Origin: Flavobacterium sp. N2820
GTDB lineage: Bacteria > Bacteroidota > Bacteroidia > Flavobacteriales > Flavobacteriaceae
DNA length: 64,000 bases
Assembly (NCBI RefSeq): GCF_025947285.1
Contig: NZ_CP110008.1
Coordinates: forward strand, 1,689,001 to 1,753,000
Reading direction: 5' to 3'
Within the stretch, counting starts at the first letter, position 1. Each line of letters opens with the position of its first letter. Below are positions 43,550 through 52,538 of this stretch, piece after piece. Under the pieces are notes generated by a model. It worked only from the letters and a program-made list of their open reading frames with translations, ran no database searches and was not told the origin of the DNA. Made by a program: the position numbers and the translations under genes.

Positions 43550-44982
43550 TAGAATTGGAAATAAATAAATTCTTTATAATCGGAATACACACCTAAAACT
43601 AATAAAGCTATAATTGCCAAAGTAACTTTTACCCAACTTGCTTTGCCTGATAAGGGTTCTACTTTTGAACGATTGAACCATTCGACCATCACAAAAACCA
43701 ACACTAAAAGCAACAATTCAAAATTATAACGCTCATTATTCAAATACTGACTTTCAAAATGAAAATCGGTAAACATTCTTTGGATATAACCGATGGCTTC
43801 TGAAATTGATTTGGCTCTAAAAAAAATCCAAGCAATGGTTGTTAAGACGAAAGTACCTAAAATGTTTAGAATTGTTTTTATACTACCTAAATTCCAACCC
43901 ATTTCGATTTCGCCCATATTGGAACGGTTTTTATCTTGAAGCAACAAAGGCAAAAAGTAAATCGCATTCAACAATCCCCAAACGATAAAGGTCCAATTGG
44001 CACCATGCCAAAATCCACTCACTAAGAAAATGATAAATGTATTTCTCACTTTCATCCACATACCTCCTTGACTTCCGCCTAACGGAATATATAAATAATC
44101 GCGAAACCAAGACGACAAGGAAATGTGCCAACGACGCCAAAATTCAGCAATATCACGTGAAAAATATGGGTAATTGAAATTCTTTAATAAATCGATTCCA
44201 AATAATTTGGACGTGCCTAAAGCAATATCGGAATAGCCTGAAAAATCCCCATAAATTTGGAAGGCAAAGTAAACAGCGCCTAAAATCAAAGACAGCGAAT
44301 TCATCGATTCGTAGTTATCAAAAACAGCATTAGCATAGGCAGCACAACTGTCGGCAATCACTACTTTTTTTACCAAACCCCAAATAATTTGATATACCCC
44401 TTCTTTGGCTTTTTCAAAATTAAAATGGCGTTTGATTTTTACTTGTGGCAATAAATGCGTCGCTCTTTCGATGGGTCCAGCTACTAACAGAGGAAAGTAA
44501 CTTACAAAGAGCGAATAATCGATAAAATTGCGTTCGGCGGTGATACGTTTGTAATAAATATCAATAACATACGACAAACCATGAAACGTGTAAAATGAAA
44601 TACCAACGGGAAGAATTAATTTTAATAAAACAGGATTCGTTTGAAATCCAAAACCCAGTAACAAATCAGCAAATGATTGTGCAAAAAAATCGTAATATTT
44701 GAAAATTCCCAAAAATCCTAAGTTGATTCCTATAGTAATCCACAACCACAGCTTTCGTTTTTTATTCGAAGTACTGTTTTCCATCATGATGGCGCTGAAG
44801 TAATCTAACAAGGTAGAAAACACCAATAGAAACAAAAAACGCCAATCCCAACAAGAGTAAAAATAATAGCTCGCAACAATTAATACAGCGTTTTGAGTGG
44901 TTTTATTTTTAGCAAATACCAACCAATACAGTAAAAATACGATGGGTAAAAATATAGCGAAAGAAAAGGAATTGAAAAACAT
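43549..44982 (-). CDS. MBOAT-family O-acyltransferase
   Basis: A 477-residue polytopic enzyme of the AlgI/DltB/PatA type. It has about 11 helices and the active-site region YLYIPLGGSQGG, FLVSGFWHGANWTFIVWGLLNAIYF, which includes the catalytic His. FSGYSDIALGTSKLFGIDLLKNFNYPYFSRDIAEFWRRWHISLSSWF is the typical central stretch. It would take an acyl group from a cytoplasmic donor across the membrane. It is coupled by single-base overlaps (TAATG) to neuC upstream and the SGNH-like gene downstream. Confidence 0.94.
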   Translation of the reverse strand: MFFNSFSFAIFLPIVFLLYWLVFAKNKTTQNAVLIVASYYFYSCWDWRFLFLLVFSTLLDYFSAIMMENSTSNKKRKLWLWITIGINLGFLGIFKYYDFFAQSFADLLLGFGFQTNPVLLKLILPVGISFYTFHGLSYVIDIYYKRITAERNFIDYSLFVSYFPLLVAGPIERATHLLPQVKIKRHFNFEKAKEGVYQIIWGLVKKVVIADSCAAYANAVFDNYESMNSLSLILGAVYFAFQIYGDFSGYSDIALGTSKLFGIDLLKNFNYPYFSRDIAEFWRRWHISLSSWFRDYLYIPLGGSQGGMWMKVRNTFIIFLVSGFWHGANWTFIVWGLLNAIYFLPLLLQDKNRSNMGEIEMGWNLGSIKTILNILGTFVLTTIAWIFFRAKSISEAIGYIQRMFTDFHFESQYLNNERYNFELLLLVLVFVMVEWFNRSKVEPLSGKASWVKVTLAIIALLVLGVYSDYKEFIYFQF

Positions 44983-46106
44983 TAATTATCTTTAAATTGT
45001 TTTTGATGATTGAGTTGCCAAATATCTTCATTTAAAAGCGATTTCAAAAATAATTCGGCACTATTTCCTTTTCCAAAATCATTTTCTGAAGGTTTTATTT
45101 CATGCAAATCAATGGTGTTTAGCGCATTTATAATACTTTCAGTGGTATAATCTACATTGATAATATCAGCATGCAACGCTCTGTTTTGCTGACGTGTTCC
45201 TATATTGATAATTGGTAAGCCATAATAAGGTGCTTCACGAATTCCTGCGCTACTATTTCCAATTATAAACTGTGCTTTTTTCAATAAGGTTAAAAAATAT
45301 TCAAAACGTAACGAAGGAAAAATGCGAAAACGCGGATTTCCTTTTAGTTTTTCGTACGCTTTTAAAACGGCTTGACTGCCTAAATCGTTATTTGGGAAAA
45401 CCACTACATAATTATGATGGTCATTTAGTAACGCTTCTACAAAATTAACTGCATATTCTTGCATGTGTTTTGCTTCAGTAGTTACTGGATGAAACATAGC
45501 AACAGCATATGTATCAAATTGAATTTCATAGTATTGCTTTACTGTGGCTAAATCGGGCAAGTTATTCGAAAACATAATATCTACGTCAGGTGAACCAATC
45601 GTAAAAACAGCTGCTTCTAATTCACCCATTTGCAGCAATCGCTTTTTTGCTTGCTTATTAGAAACAAAGTGTACATGACTCATTTTACTGGTAGAATGAC
45701 GAATCAATTCATCAATAGTTCCCGAAACTTCACCTCCTTCAATATGTGACACTAAAATATTATTCAAACTTCCAACAATAGCACCAGCTAATGCTTCTAC
45801 TCTATCACCATGAATCACAATCATATCAGGCGCACACGATTTCACATAAATAGATAATCCTTCAATAGTCTTGGCTAGAGTTAAATCCATAGTAGTTTCG
45901 TGTGTATGATTTTCAAAAGTGTGAATATTTGAAAAACCGCAACGTTCAACTTCCAATACAGTATAACCATACTCTTCTTGTAAATGCATACCCGTTACAA
46001 AAATATAAGGTTCAAATTTTGGATGTGTTTCCAAAACTTGAATCAACGATTTTATTTTACCAAAATCGGCTCGAGTACCCGTAAGAAATAGGATTTTTTT
46101 AGACAT
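44982..46106 (-). CDS. neuC: UDP-N-acetylglucosamine 2-epimerase (hydrolysing)
   Basis: A 374-residue GT-B-like epimerase that would convert UDP-GlcNAc (or a derivative) to a free ManNAc-type sugar. Visible motifs are FLTGTRADFGKIKSLIQVL, MIVIHGDRVEALAGAI, HIEGGEVSGTIDELIRHSTSKMSH, VTTEAKHMQEY and IGNSSAGIREAPYYGLPIINIGTRQQNR, all typical of NeuC. Together with neuB and neuA it supplies CMP-activated nonulosonic acid. A derivative such as legionaminic acid cannot be excluded. Confidence 0.93.
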   Translation of the reverse strand: MSKKILFLTGTRADFGKIKSLIQVLETHPKFEPYIFVTGMHLQEEYGYTVLEVERCGFSNIHTFENHTHETTMDLTLAKTIEGLSIYVKSCAPDMIVIHGDRVEALAGAIVGSLNNILVSHIEGGEVSGTIDELIRHSTSKMSHVHFVSNKQAKKRLLQMGELEAAVFTIGSPDVDIMFSNNLPDLATVKQYYEIQFDTYAVAMFHPVTTEAKHMQEYAVNFVEALLNDHHNYVVVFPNNDLGSQAVLKAYEKLKGNPRFRIFPSLRFEYFLTLLKKAQFIIGNSSAGIREAPYYGLPIINIGTRQQNRALHADIINVDYTTESIINALNTIDLHEIKPSENDFGKGNSAELFLKSLLNEDIWQLNHQKQFKDN

Positions 46107-46160
46107 TTTATAAATGGGTATAGCGTTGCAAATATAGGATTTTTGGTTAATGATTACATA

Positions 46161-46195
46161 AAGACCTAACCGCTTTTTGAAACCAATCAGGTCTT
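46161..46195 (-). terminator. Possible hairpin between neuB and neuC
   Basis: AAGACCT (46161-46167) and AGGTCTT (46189-46195) are inverted copies with a 21-nt loop. On the minus strand TTATG follows the stem, with only a short T run. It may attenuate transcription from neuB to neuC. The large loop makes it a weak call. Confidence 0.35.
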
Positions 46196-46212
46196 ATAAT
46201 CATATTTGTTTA

Positions 46213-47253
46213 TTACTCAAAATCCCCAAAATCTAACTGCTCATCATTTGCAATTGTTCTTGTTGCTTTTTTTCCTAATAACGAATCAAAATGTTCTGCT
46301 AAAATTTTACCCGTTCCAGGACGTTTTACCCATATATTATCTTTAGTTAACACTTCTCCTTTTTGGATAGAGGCAATAGAACAAACCGTTGCAAAAGCAA
46401 AATCAATCGTTACTTGCTCTTCATCAGCTGGTTTTTTGGTTCCACCACGCATTTGCGCCATTTCGGTACTATTGATGATTAATTCTTTTGTGGCTTGTTC
46501 ATCCATACTACATACAATATCTGGACCTGTACGATTCATGTGATCTGTAAAGTGTCGCTCTAAAATGGATGCGCCTAATGCAACTGCACCTAAACACGCA
46601 TTATTATTTAAGGTATGGTCTGATAATCCAAAAACTTTATCTGGGAAAGCTTGATGCATTTCCATCATGGCGCCAAATCGAACTAAATGAATTGGTGTTG
46701 GATATAAATTAGTAGTATGTAATAAAGCCACAGGAACTTTATGTTTATCAAAAATAGCCACTGCTTTTTGGATACTATCAATCGTATTCATTCCTGTGCT
46801 TAAAATAACTGGTTTTCCAAAAGAGGCAATATGTTCTAATAAAGGATAATTATTACATTCTCCCGAACCAATTTTATAAGCGGGTATATCAAACTTTTTC
46901 AAGCGTTCAGCAGCTGCACGAGAAAATGGAGTAGATATAAAAATCATACCTTTACTTTCTACATAGTTTTTTAATTCTAATTCTTCCTCTTCATTTAAAG
47001 CACAACGCTCCATAATTTCATAAATAGACACATTTGCATTGCCTGGAATTACTTTTTTAGCTGCACCACTCATTTCGTCAGCAACAATATGTGTTTGGTG
47101 TTTGACGACCTCAACGCCTGCTCTGTTTGCTGCATCAACCATTTCTTTGGCTACTTGCAAAGAACCTTCGTGATTGATTCCGATTTCTGCAATGACTAAT
47201 GGTGGAAAATCTTGACCAATTTTTCTTCCTGCAATTTCTATATAGGGATTCAT
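46213..47253 (-). CDS. neuB: N-acetylneuraminate (nonulosonic acid) synthase
   Basis: A 346-residue TIM-barrel enzyme that condenses a ManNAc-type sugar with phosphoenolpyruvate. Motifs are [104 protein letters not shown] and the C-terminal antifreeze-like SAF region (about 285-346, [16 protein letters not shown]). All substrate-pocket signatures of the NeuB family are visible. Neuraminic versus legionaminic product cannot be decided. Confidence 0.94.
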   Translation of the reverse strand: MNPYIEIAGRKIGQDFPPLVIAEIGINHEGSLQVAKEMVDAANRAGVEVVKHQTHIVADEMSGAAKKVIPGNANVSIYEIMERCALNEEEELELKNYVESKGMIFISTPFSRAAAERLKKFDIPAYKIGSGECNNYPLLEHIASFGKPVILSTGMNTIDSIQKAVAIFDKHKVPVALLHTTNLYPTPIHLVRFGAMMEMHQAFPDKVFGLSDHTLNNNACLGAVALGASILERHFTDHMNRTGPDIVCSMDEQATKELIINSTEMAQMRGGTKKPADEEQVTIDFAFATVCSIASIQKGEVLTKDNIWVKRPGTGKILAEHFDSLLGKKATRTIANDEQLDFGDFE

Positions 47254-47295
47254 AAAATGAGTTATGAGTTATGAGTTATGAGTTATGAGTTATAA
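47254..47295 (+). repeat. Heptad array GTTATGA over the neuA stop codon
   Basis: Four identical phased GTTATGA units at 47261-47288 are flanked by related units AAAATGA (47254-47260) and GTTATAA (47289-47295). On the minus strand the neuA reading frame enters the array and its stop codon (47276-47278) lies within it. The 7-bp unit is not a multiple of 3, so a change in copy number could move the frame and alter the last residues of NeuA. Confidence 0.85.
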
Positions 47296-47950
47296 ATTTA
47301 TTGTATAAATATTCTGCGTAATCAAAATCTTCTTGGGTATCAATATCTATAGTGGCAAAAAGATGATTAACTACTAAAGGAAAGGCCTCTTTTGTAATGA
47401 TTTCATTATTTAGTACAACCGATGCTTTAGTAATATACAACAGGCCATTTTCGTAATATAAGGGTTCTAAGTCCTGACTACGTTGTCCAACTTTATAATT
47501 ATATGGAATAAATGTATGATTTATAATTTTTCCTAATTTGTGATGACTACGCGAAACCGTAAACAAACTGTCCACTTGTTTTTCTTGAAAAAGAAGAAAG
47601 GCATCATGTAATAAATTATCTGGACGCAGTGGATTAGTAGCTTGCAGTAGTACAACATTTTCTACTTCATAAGTAATTGTTTCTATAACATGCTTTAGAG
47701 CGGAAACAGTAGGTTCATAATCTCCAGAAAGCATTTGAGGTCTATCGATTACCAGAGCACCATATTCTAAAGCTACTTTTTTTATGGCGTCATCATCTGT
47801 AGAAACATAAACGGCGTCTATAAATTTGTGTTGTTGTGCATACAAAATGCTATGCGCCAGTAAAGGAATACCGCCTAATAATTTTATATTTTTACCCTGC
47901 AAACGTTTAGATCCGCCCCGGGCAGGAATGATGGCTATTGTTTTACTCAT
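47276..47950 (-). CDS. neuA: CMP-nonulosonate (acylneuraminate) cytidylyltransferase
   Basis: A 224-residue enzyme that activates the acidic sugar with CTP. It begins IAIIPARGGSKRLQGKNIKLLGGIPLLAHSI, the nucleotide-binding signature, with VYVSTDDDAI, LLQATNPLRPDNLL and SLFTVSRSHHKLG later. The terminal tail is FDYAEYLYNKFITHNS, with its last residues encoded by the heptad array. It lies 22 bp upstream of neuB in the direction of transcription. CMP-Neu5Ac or a relative is the likely product. Confidence 0.93.
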   Translation of the reverse strand: MSKTIAIIPARGGSKRLQGKNIKLLGGIPLLAHSILYAQQHKFIDAVYVSTDDDAIKKVALEYGALVIDRPQMLSGDYEPTVSALKHVIETITYEVENVVLLQATNPLRPDNLLHDAFLLFQEKQVDSLFTVSRSHHKLGKIINHTFIPYNYKVGQRSQDLEPLYYENGLLYITKASVVLNNEIITKEAFPLVVNHLFATIDIDTQEDFDYAEYLYNKFITHNS

Positions 47951-48575
47951 AAATACTGTGTCTATTTGTGAAATCTTTGAAAAACAATGGCTTTATTTTT
48001 TCCAATTCCTGTGTTGATTTATCCCACCATTTAATAGTCTCAATTTCTTGAATAATGGTTTCTGAAAAACGTTTTCTAATTTCTTTAGCAGGTACACCAG
48101 CCACAATTGAATAAGGTGCAACATCTTTAGTAACTATACTGCCTGCTGCAATAATTGCTCCGTTGCCAATGGTAACATTTCCTACAACTATAACACCATG
48201 ACCTATCCAAACATCATGGCCAACTATAATATTATTTTCTTCTTTTAACTGCTTTAATTCGCCTTGAAATAAATTCTGATTGATGTAAGTAGTCATATAG
48301 GATATAGGATGATTTGTAGCATGCAACGCAACATCAACACCTAACTGACAATACTTCCCTATGGAAATAGTGCCACCCAAAAAATTTCTATACCCCAAAG
48401 TGGTAGCATACCCTATTTTTATTTTTCCCGAAAAATTACATCCCTCTGGCACTGCATTTTTGCCTTCAAAAGTTACATTGCCCAATCCTTTTGAAAAACC
48501 TGAAAGTGTAACCTGATCTGTTTTTTCTATAGTATTTAAGAAATAGTAGAGTATTTTTTTTATGAATTTTCGCAT
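47943..48575 (-). CDS. CatB-type hexapeptide O-acetyltransferase
   Basis: A 210-residue left-handed beta-helix acetyltransferase when started at the ATG at 48575; the frame is open to 48599, but 48575 lies one base after the upstream stop. Hexapeptide repeats are GNVTFEGKNAVPEGCNFSGKIKIGYATTLGY, then VGHDVWIGHGVIVVGNVTIGNGAIIAAGSIVTKDVAPYSIVAGVPAKEIRKRF, the xenobiotic/CatB-like end. It probably acetylates the nonulosonic acid or another sugar of the polymer. It overlaps neuA by 8 bp. Confidence 0.87.
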   Translation of the reverse strand: MRKFIKKILYYFLNTIEKTDQVTLSGFSKGLGNVTFEGKNAVPEGCNFSGKIKIGYATTLGYRNFLGGTISIGKYCQLGVDVALHATNHPISYMTTYINQNLFQGELKQLKEENNIIVGHDVWIGHGVIVVGNVTIGNGAIIAAGSIVTKDVAPYSIVAGVPAKEIRKRFSETIIQEIETIKWWDKSTQELEKIKPLFFKDFTNRHSIYE

Positions 48576-48576
48576 G

Positions 48577-49590
48577 TTAATACATTTTAGATTCTTCATT
48601 AGTCAATCCTTTATATTGCAAAAATAATTTCCAAAAGGGTTTAAAAAGTAAAAACTTAAATAAGATATTTTTGAAATACACTCCTACATATGAAGGCTTT
48701 AAATCAGAGCTAAATTTAGTTTTTTCAAATGTATTATTATCATTTATACTCTCAAAAATAGTTTGCATCCAATTTTCCTTTACATTACCCATGTGATATG
48801 TATAATTATCATTAGTAGATAAACGCCAATACCCTAAATCGTTGACTGGCTTATCTAAAAATAAAGCTTCACTTGTTCCACCTAATGCAAAGGAACTATA
48901 CCTGTCTTTTAACTTGTCGAAAACAGATCCTCTATAAGTTGCAACAAAATGTCCTGCACCAATTACAGCACTCACATTTTTATTAGTAATCGTTAAATAT
49001 TTTTTCAAATGAATCGCATTGTAAAAATCTTTATTACCAATACTCTCAGCAAACATTATCATGGCATGAGTATTAACAACATTCGTGAATTTTAAATTCT
49101 TCGATAAGAGATTTGAAACCAACACATTACTTGTGTACTGTTTTAAAACTTTTGAAGAAGGCGTTGTGCTAACTACACCGGTTTTTGGAAAAGCCTCAAA
49201 CACTTCATGGGTAGCTTTTTGCCATTGGTTTAAAAACAAAACATCGGCATCAGTTATGGTAATAAATGGAAATTGGTGTCCAGACAATCCTTTTAAAATA
49301 GCGTTTAATTTTCCAATTGCTATAGTATGAACAACTTCTTGCAATTTTCCTTCTTGTTGTAATTTATTTAAATAGTTTACTACTTCAATACAACTTCCAT
49401 TGTTTACAATTGTAATGTAAGTTTTGTTATGACATGTCTTAAAAAGCGACTCCAAACACAACTGCAAAATCTGAAAGCTATCTTTAAAATAATCGTTTTG
49501 ATGCGGAATATAAACAGGAACAATCACCTGATGCGTGTAATCAGATTTTGGAAGAACTTTATCTTTATTAGGATTGAAACCTATTCGCAT
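48577..49590 (-). CDS. GT-A type glycosyltransferase (GT2-like)
   Basis: A 337-residue protein. QVIVPVYIPHQNDYF, TYITIVNNGSC and FPFITITDADVLFLNQW form a GT-A nucleotide-binding domain with the metal-binding DAD in ITDADVLF. The C-terminal region has ALGGTSEALFLDKP and NDLGYWRLSTNDNYTYHMG, which are acceptor-side features. It acts in the cytoplasm on a lipid-linked glycan. The donor is not predictable. Upstream and downstream genes are packed closely in the same direction. Confidence 0.82.
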   Translation of the reverse strand: MRIGFNPNKDKVLPKSDYTHQVIVPVYIPHQNDYFKDSFQILQLCLESLFKTCHNKTYITIVNNGSCIEVVNYLNKLQQEGKLQEVVHTIAIGKLNAILKGLSGHQFPFITITDADVLFLNQWQKATHEVFEAFPKTGVVSTTPSSKVLKQYTSNVLVSNLLSKNLKFTNVVNTHAMIMFAESIGNKDFYNAIHLKKYLTITNKNVSAVIGAGHFVATYRGSVFDKLKDRYSSFALGGTSEALFLDKPVNDLGYWRLSTNDNYTYHMGNVKENWMQTIFESINDNNTFEKTKFSSDLKPSYVGVYFKNILFKFLLFKPFWKLFLQYKGLTNEESKMY

Positions 49591-49592
49591 AA

Positions 49593-50486
49593 TTATTTTT
49601 TAAAAAAAAGAATAAAAATCATTAATTTAACATTTGAAAACCTTAAAAACCACATTCTATCTAATTTAAATAGAAAATGAATGTTTTTAAAAAAACTCAA
49701 ATGAAACATTTTTATTTGACTCCTAATCAAATTATTTAACAAATATTTATATTCTACTTTATCAATTATATATTCATTTAAAAACATTTTCAATACAACT
49801 TTTAAACAGTTTGGTAACTGAATATCTGTTAATTTATCACTAGACATATTATTAGCATGAATTCTATAATGAACTAAAGGTAAATCAAGATAATAAAACT
49901 TAGTATAAAAAGATGCTCTTGTCCAATACTCAACATCAGCAAAAGTGCCAGGTATATTCTCATTAAATCCGCCAAAAACATCAATTACACTTTTTCTTAT
50001 TAGAGGTGTAGGCATCATCACTGTCCAATTACCCATCATACGCATTTTCACATCACCATGCTTAACATCAGGATTACCGGGCCTACCTACTATAATATTT
50101 TGCGAAATTCCATCCTCATTAATTACTTCACAACAACTATGAACTAATCCAAAATCTGGATTTTGTTCTAAAATTTTGACTTGTTTCTCTAATTTTGTAG
50201 GCAACCAAACATCATCATCGTCAACGAAGGCTAAATATTTACCTTGGGATTCTTTAATACCTACATTCCTTGGTTTTGCTGGACCCCCACTATTTTTAAT
50301 TTTTATATATTTTACATTATCATATTTACTACATATGACTAAGTTATTCTCATTTGGTGTTCCATCATCAACTACTATAATTTCAAAATCTTGAAAAGTT
50401 TGATTTAAAATACTATCAATAGTTAATTTTAAAAAATGAGTACGATCATATGTTGGAATAATTACGGAAACTAATGGATTTGTCAT
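49593..50486 (-). CDS. Glycosyltransferase family 2
   Basis: A 297-residue GT-A enzyme when started at 50486, where ATGA overlaps the previous stop; the frame is open to 50522. It shows VSVIIPTYDRTHFLKLTIDSILNQTFQDFEIIVVDDGTPN, the usual N-terminal GT2 block, and KYLAFVDDDDVWLPTKLEKQ with the metal-binding acidic cluster, then FADVEYWTRASFY. The last 40 residues are aromatic and may attach to the membrane. It adds one sugar to the surface polymer. Confidence 0.9.
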   Translation of the reverse strand: MTNPLVSVIIPTYDRTHFLKLTIDSILNQTFQDFEIIVVDDGTPNENNLVICSKYDNVKYIKIKNSGGPAKPRNVGIKESQGKYLAFVDDDDVWLPTKLEKQVKILEQNPDFGLVHSCCEVINEDGISQNIIVGRPGNPDVKHGDVKMRMMGNWTVMMPTPLIRKSVIDVFGGFNENIPGTFADVEYWTRASFYTKFYYLDLPLVHYRIHANNMSSDKLTDIQLPNCLKVVLKMFLNEYIIDKVEYKYLLNNLIRSQIKMFHLSFFKNIHFLFKLDRMWFLRFSNVKLMIFILFFKK

Positions 50487-51340
50487 TTCATTGTGCTTTT
50501 TAAAACAATCTTTTTTAACCATCTAACTGGTGATAAAATACTATTTCCAATCTTAAACTCTAAAGAATTTTTATATTTAATTTCATTTCGTTTATTTCGT
50601 TGAGCAAGTTCTGTTAAAAAATCAACAACTTGCGCAAAATGATTACCATACAAATCGCTATGCTTTTTATAGATATAATTCAAATTACTTTCTCTAAAAT
50701 TCATCTTAGACTCTTTAGACATAGATAGATTTTTTTGTCTGTAATGAAAAAGAAATTCAGCTATAGTATGCACCTTAAAACCTTTCTTTGTTACAGCTAT
50801 CCAAAACTCCCAATCTTCAAAACCATTTTTCATGTTTTCATCATAGCCACCTACTGATTGCCAAACACCCTTTCGAATTAAAGCAAAAGAAACACTGTTA
50901 TTATCAAATAAAAAATTTGAAACACCACCACCTTTTGGTTTGTGATAGCCAATAATTTTATGATTACCAACAAAAATAGTACAATGACTTGAGACTGCAG
51001 CAACAGTATTATCTTTTTCTAAAACAGTAATGGCTTTTTCTAAAAAGGAAGGATCTAAGGTATCATCGGAATCAATAGTTAAGATATAGTTAGCTTTTGA
51101 AACCGAAAAACCTGTATTTCTTGCCGCACTTAATCCTTTATTTTCTTGGTTAATTATTGTTGCCTTTTCATTTTTTATTTCAGCTAAAACCTTTTTTGTT
51201 TCCGCATTAGATCCATCATCCACAATAATAACCTCAAAATCTTGAAAGGTTTGACCAAGAACGGCATCAATTGTTTCTTGTATATACTCTTTATCATTAT
51301 AACAAGGTATAACTACACTAACTTTCGGATTTACCTTCAT
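50483..51340 (-). CDS. Glycosyltransferase family 2
   Basis: A 285-residue GT-A enzyme. Its start, VSVVIPCYNDKEYIQETIDAVLGQTFQDFEVIIVDDGSNA, is almost the same as the next gene's, suggesting duplication. YILTIDSDDTLDPSFLEKAI carries the DSDD metal site, and GFEDWEFWIAVTKKGFKVHTI is the ED-containing acceptor loop. It overlaps the neighbouring gene by 4 bp in a dense operon. Sugar unknown. Confidence 0.92.
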   Translation of the reverse strand: MKVNPKVSVVIPCYNDKEYIQETIDAVLGQTFQDFEVIIVDDGSNAETKKVLAEIKNEKATIINQENKGLSAARNTGFSVSKANYILTIDSDDTLDPSFLEKAITVLEKDNTVAAVSSHCTIFVGNHKIIGYHKPKGGGVSNFLFDNNSVSFALIRKGVWQSVGGYDENMKNGFEDWEFWIAVTKKGFKVHTIAEFLFHYRQKNLSMSKESKMNFRESNLNYIYKKHSDLYGNHFAQVVDFLTELAQRNKRNEIKYKNSLEFKIGNSILSPVRWLKKIVLKSTMK

Positions 51341-51352
51341 ACTTTAATCTAA

Positions 51353-52531
51353 TTAATTCTTTAAAAGTAGGTTTTTATATTTAGTTTTAAAAGTCTCGAT
51401 ATCAAAATGTGAATGAGCATAAGTAAAGGCATTCTCAGATAATTTTTCTAATTCCATAGTATCATTATACAGTTTGCTAATTATATCTGAGAATTTTTCT
51501 ATTAAAGCTATCTCATTTTTTTTATCTTCAATTAAAATCCCATTTACTTCGTTAGTTATATGTTCCTTTAAACCACCAACGTTAGTAACAATTGGAACTA
51601 CACCATTAGCCATAGCTTCCATAACCACTACAGGAAAACCTTCTCTGTAAGAAGTGATTAAAAGTAAATTAGCGGTTTTATAAATATTATTTAACTCATT
51701 CTCATTTTTTATTTCACCTTTAAAAAGAACACCTGCATTCAAGATATTTTTTTTATGAAGTTCCATTTGACTTCCAACCATAATAAATTCAATATCAGAA
51801 TGTGTTGAAGCTATACGCTTTGCAATTTGTAAAAATAAATTTGGTCGCTTTTCTTTAGACCATCTTCCAACAAAAAGGACTCTAAATTTTGATTTATTTG
51901 ATTTATTTAAAACTATATCTTTTATATCAATGCCATTTTCAATTTTTAATATCTTGCTAAAAAAACTATCTAATTTTTTTTGATGATAAAGCCCTTTGAA
52001 ATCTAATAAAGTTTTTTCATTTATGACAACTCTTCGATCTAAATATTTCACATAAGGTAAAGATGCAATTTCAATACCATAGTCAGGTTTAGAAAAAGCA
52101 TGAATCAAATCTATTTTTTTTACAGAGTCATTTAACAAAGGTAATAGTTCATAAAAGAAAAAAGCATTTGATCCAAATACAGAAATCAATTCTTTGCTTT
52201 TATTAAGTTCATTCGCTAGTTTTTTAATAAAAAGATTTCGAATTAAATAATTTCTGTGTAGTAAATCATAGACCTCAAAGCATTTTGAATTTAAAAAGAA
52301 TTGTTTTTTGTAATTATTTGAGTTTGATTCCTGAGTAAAAAAAACACAATTATTATTGTTATTTGTTGCTTTAACAATATTCAAATGTACTTTCTCTGCC
52401 CCGCCAGTATGATAAAAAGGAAAAAAGAAAACCGTTTTTGCTTTTTTTATTTTTTTCATTTCAAACAAAATAAAATATAGCAATTTTAAAACCGCTGCAA
52501 ATTTGAAAAATAGTAATTTAGTTGTTCTCAA
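51353..52531 (-). CDS. Glycosyltransferase family 4
   Basis: A 392-residue GT-B enzyme. FFPFYHTGGAEKVHLNIVKA is the N-terminal loop. The C-terminal domain has FRVLFVGRWSKEKRPNLFLQIAKR, IEFIMVGSQMELHKK and TSYREGFPVVVMEAMANGVVPIVTNVGGLKEHI. The real start may be Met25 (MKKIKKAKTVFFFPF), because the first 24 residues are a hydrophobic run. It would build the repeat unit on the cytoplasmic side. Confidence 0.9.
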   Translation of the reverse strand: MRTTKLLFFKFAAVLKLLYFILFEMKKIKKAKTVFFFPFYHTGGAEKVHLNIVKATNNNNNCVFFTQESNSNNYKKQFFLNSKCFEVYDLLHRNYLIRNLFIKKLANELNKSKELISVFGSNAFFFYELLPLLNDSVKKIDLIHAFSKPDYGIEIASLPYVKYLDRRVVINEKTLLDFKGLYHQKKLDSFFSKILKIENGIDIKDIVLNKSNKSKFRVLFVGRWSKEKRPNLFLQIAKRIASTHSDIEFIMVGSQMELHKKNILNAGVLFKGEIKNENELNNIYKTANLLLITSYREGFPVVVMEAMANGVVPIVTNVGGLKEHITNEVNGILIEDKKNEIALIEKFSDIISKLYNDTMELEKLSENAFTYAHSHFDIETFKTKYKNLLLKN

Positions 52532-52538
52532 AATTTTA

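Noticed and set aside
47254..47295. Possible CRISPR array
   Set aside because: The repeats are only 7 bp with no spacers and no cas genes nearby; this is a short tandem array.
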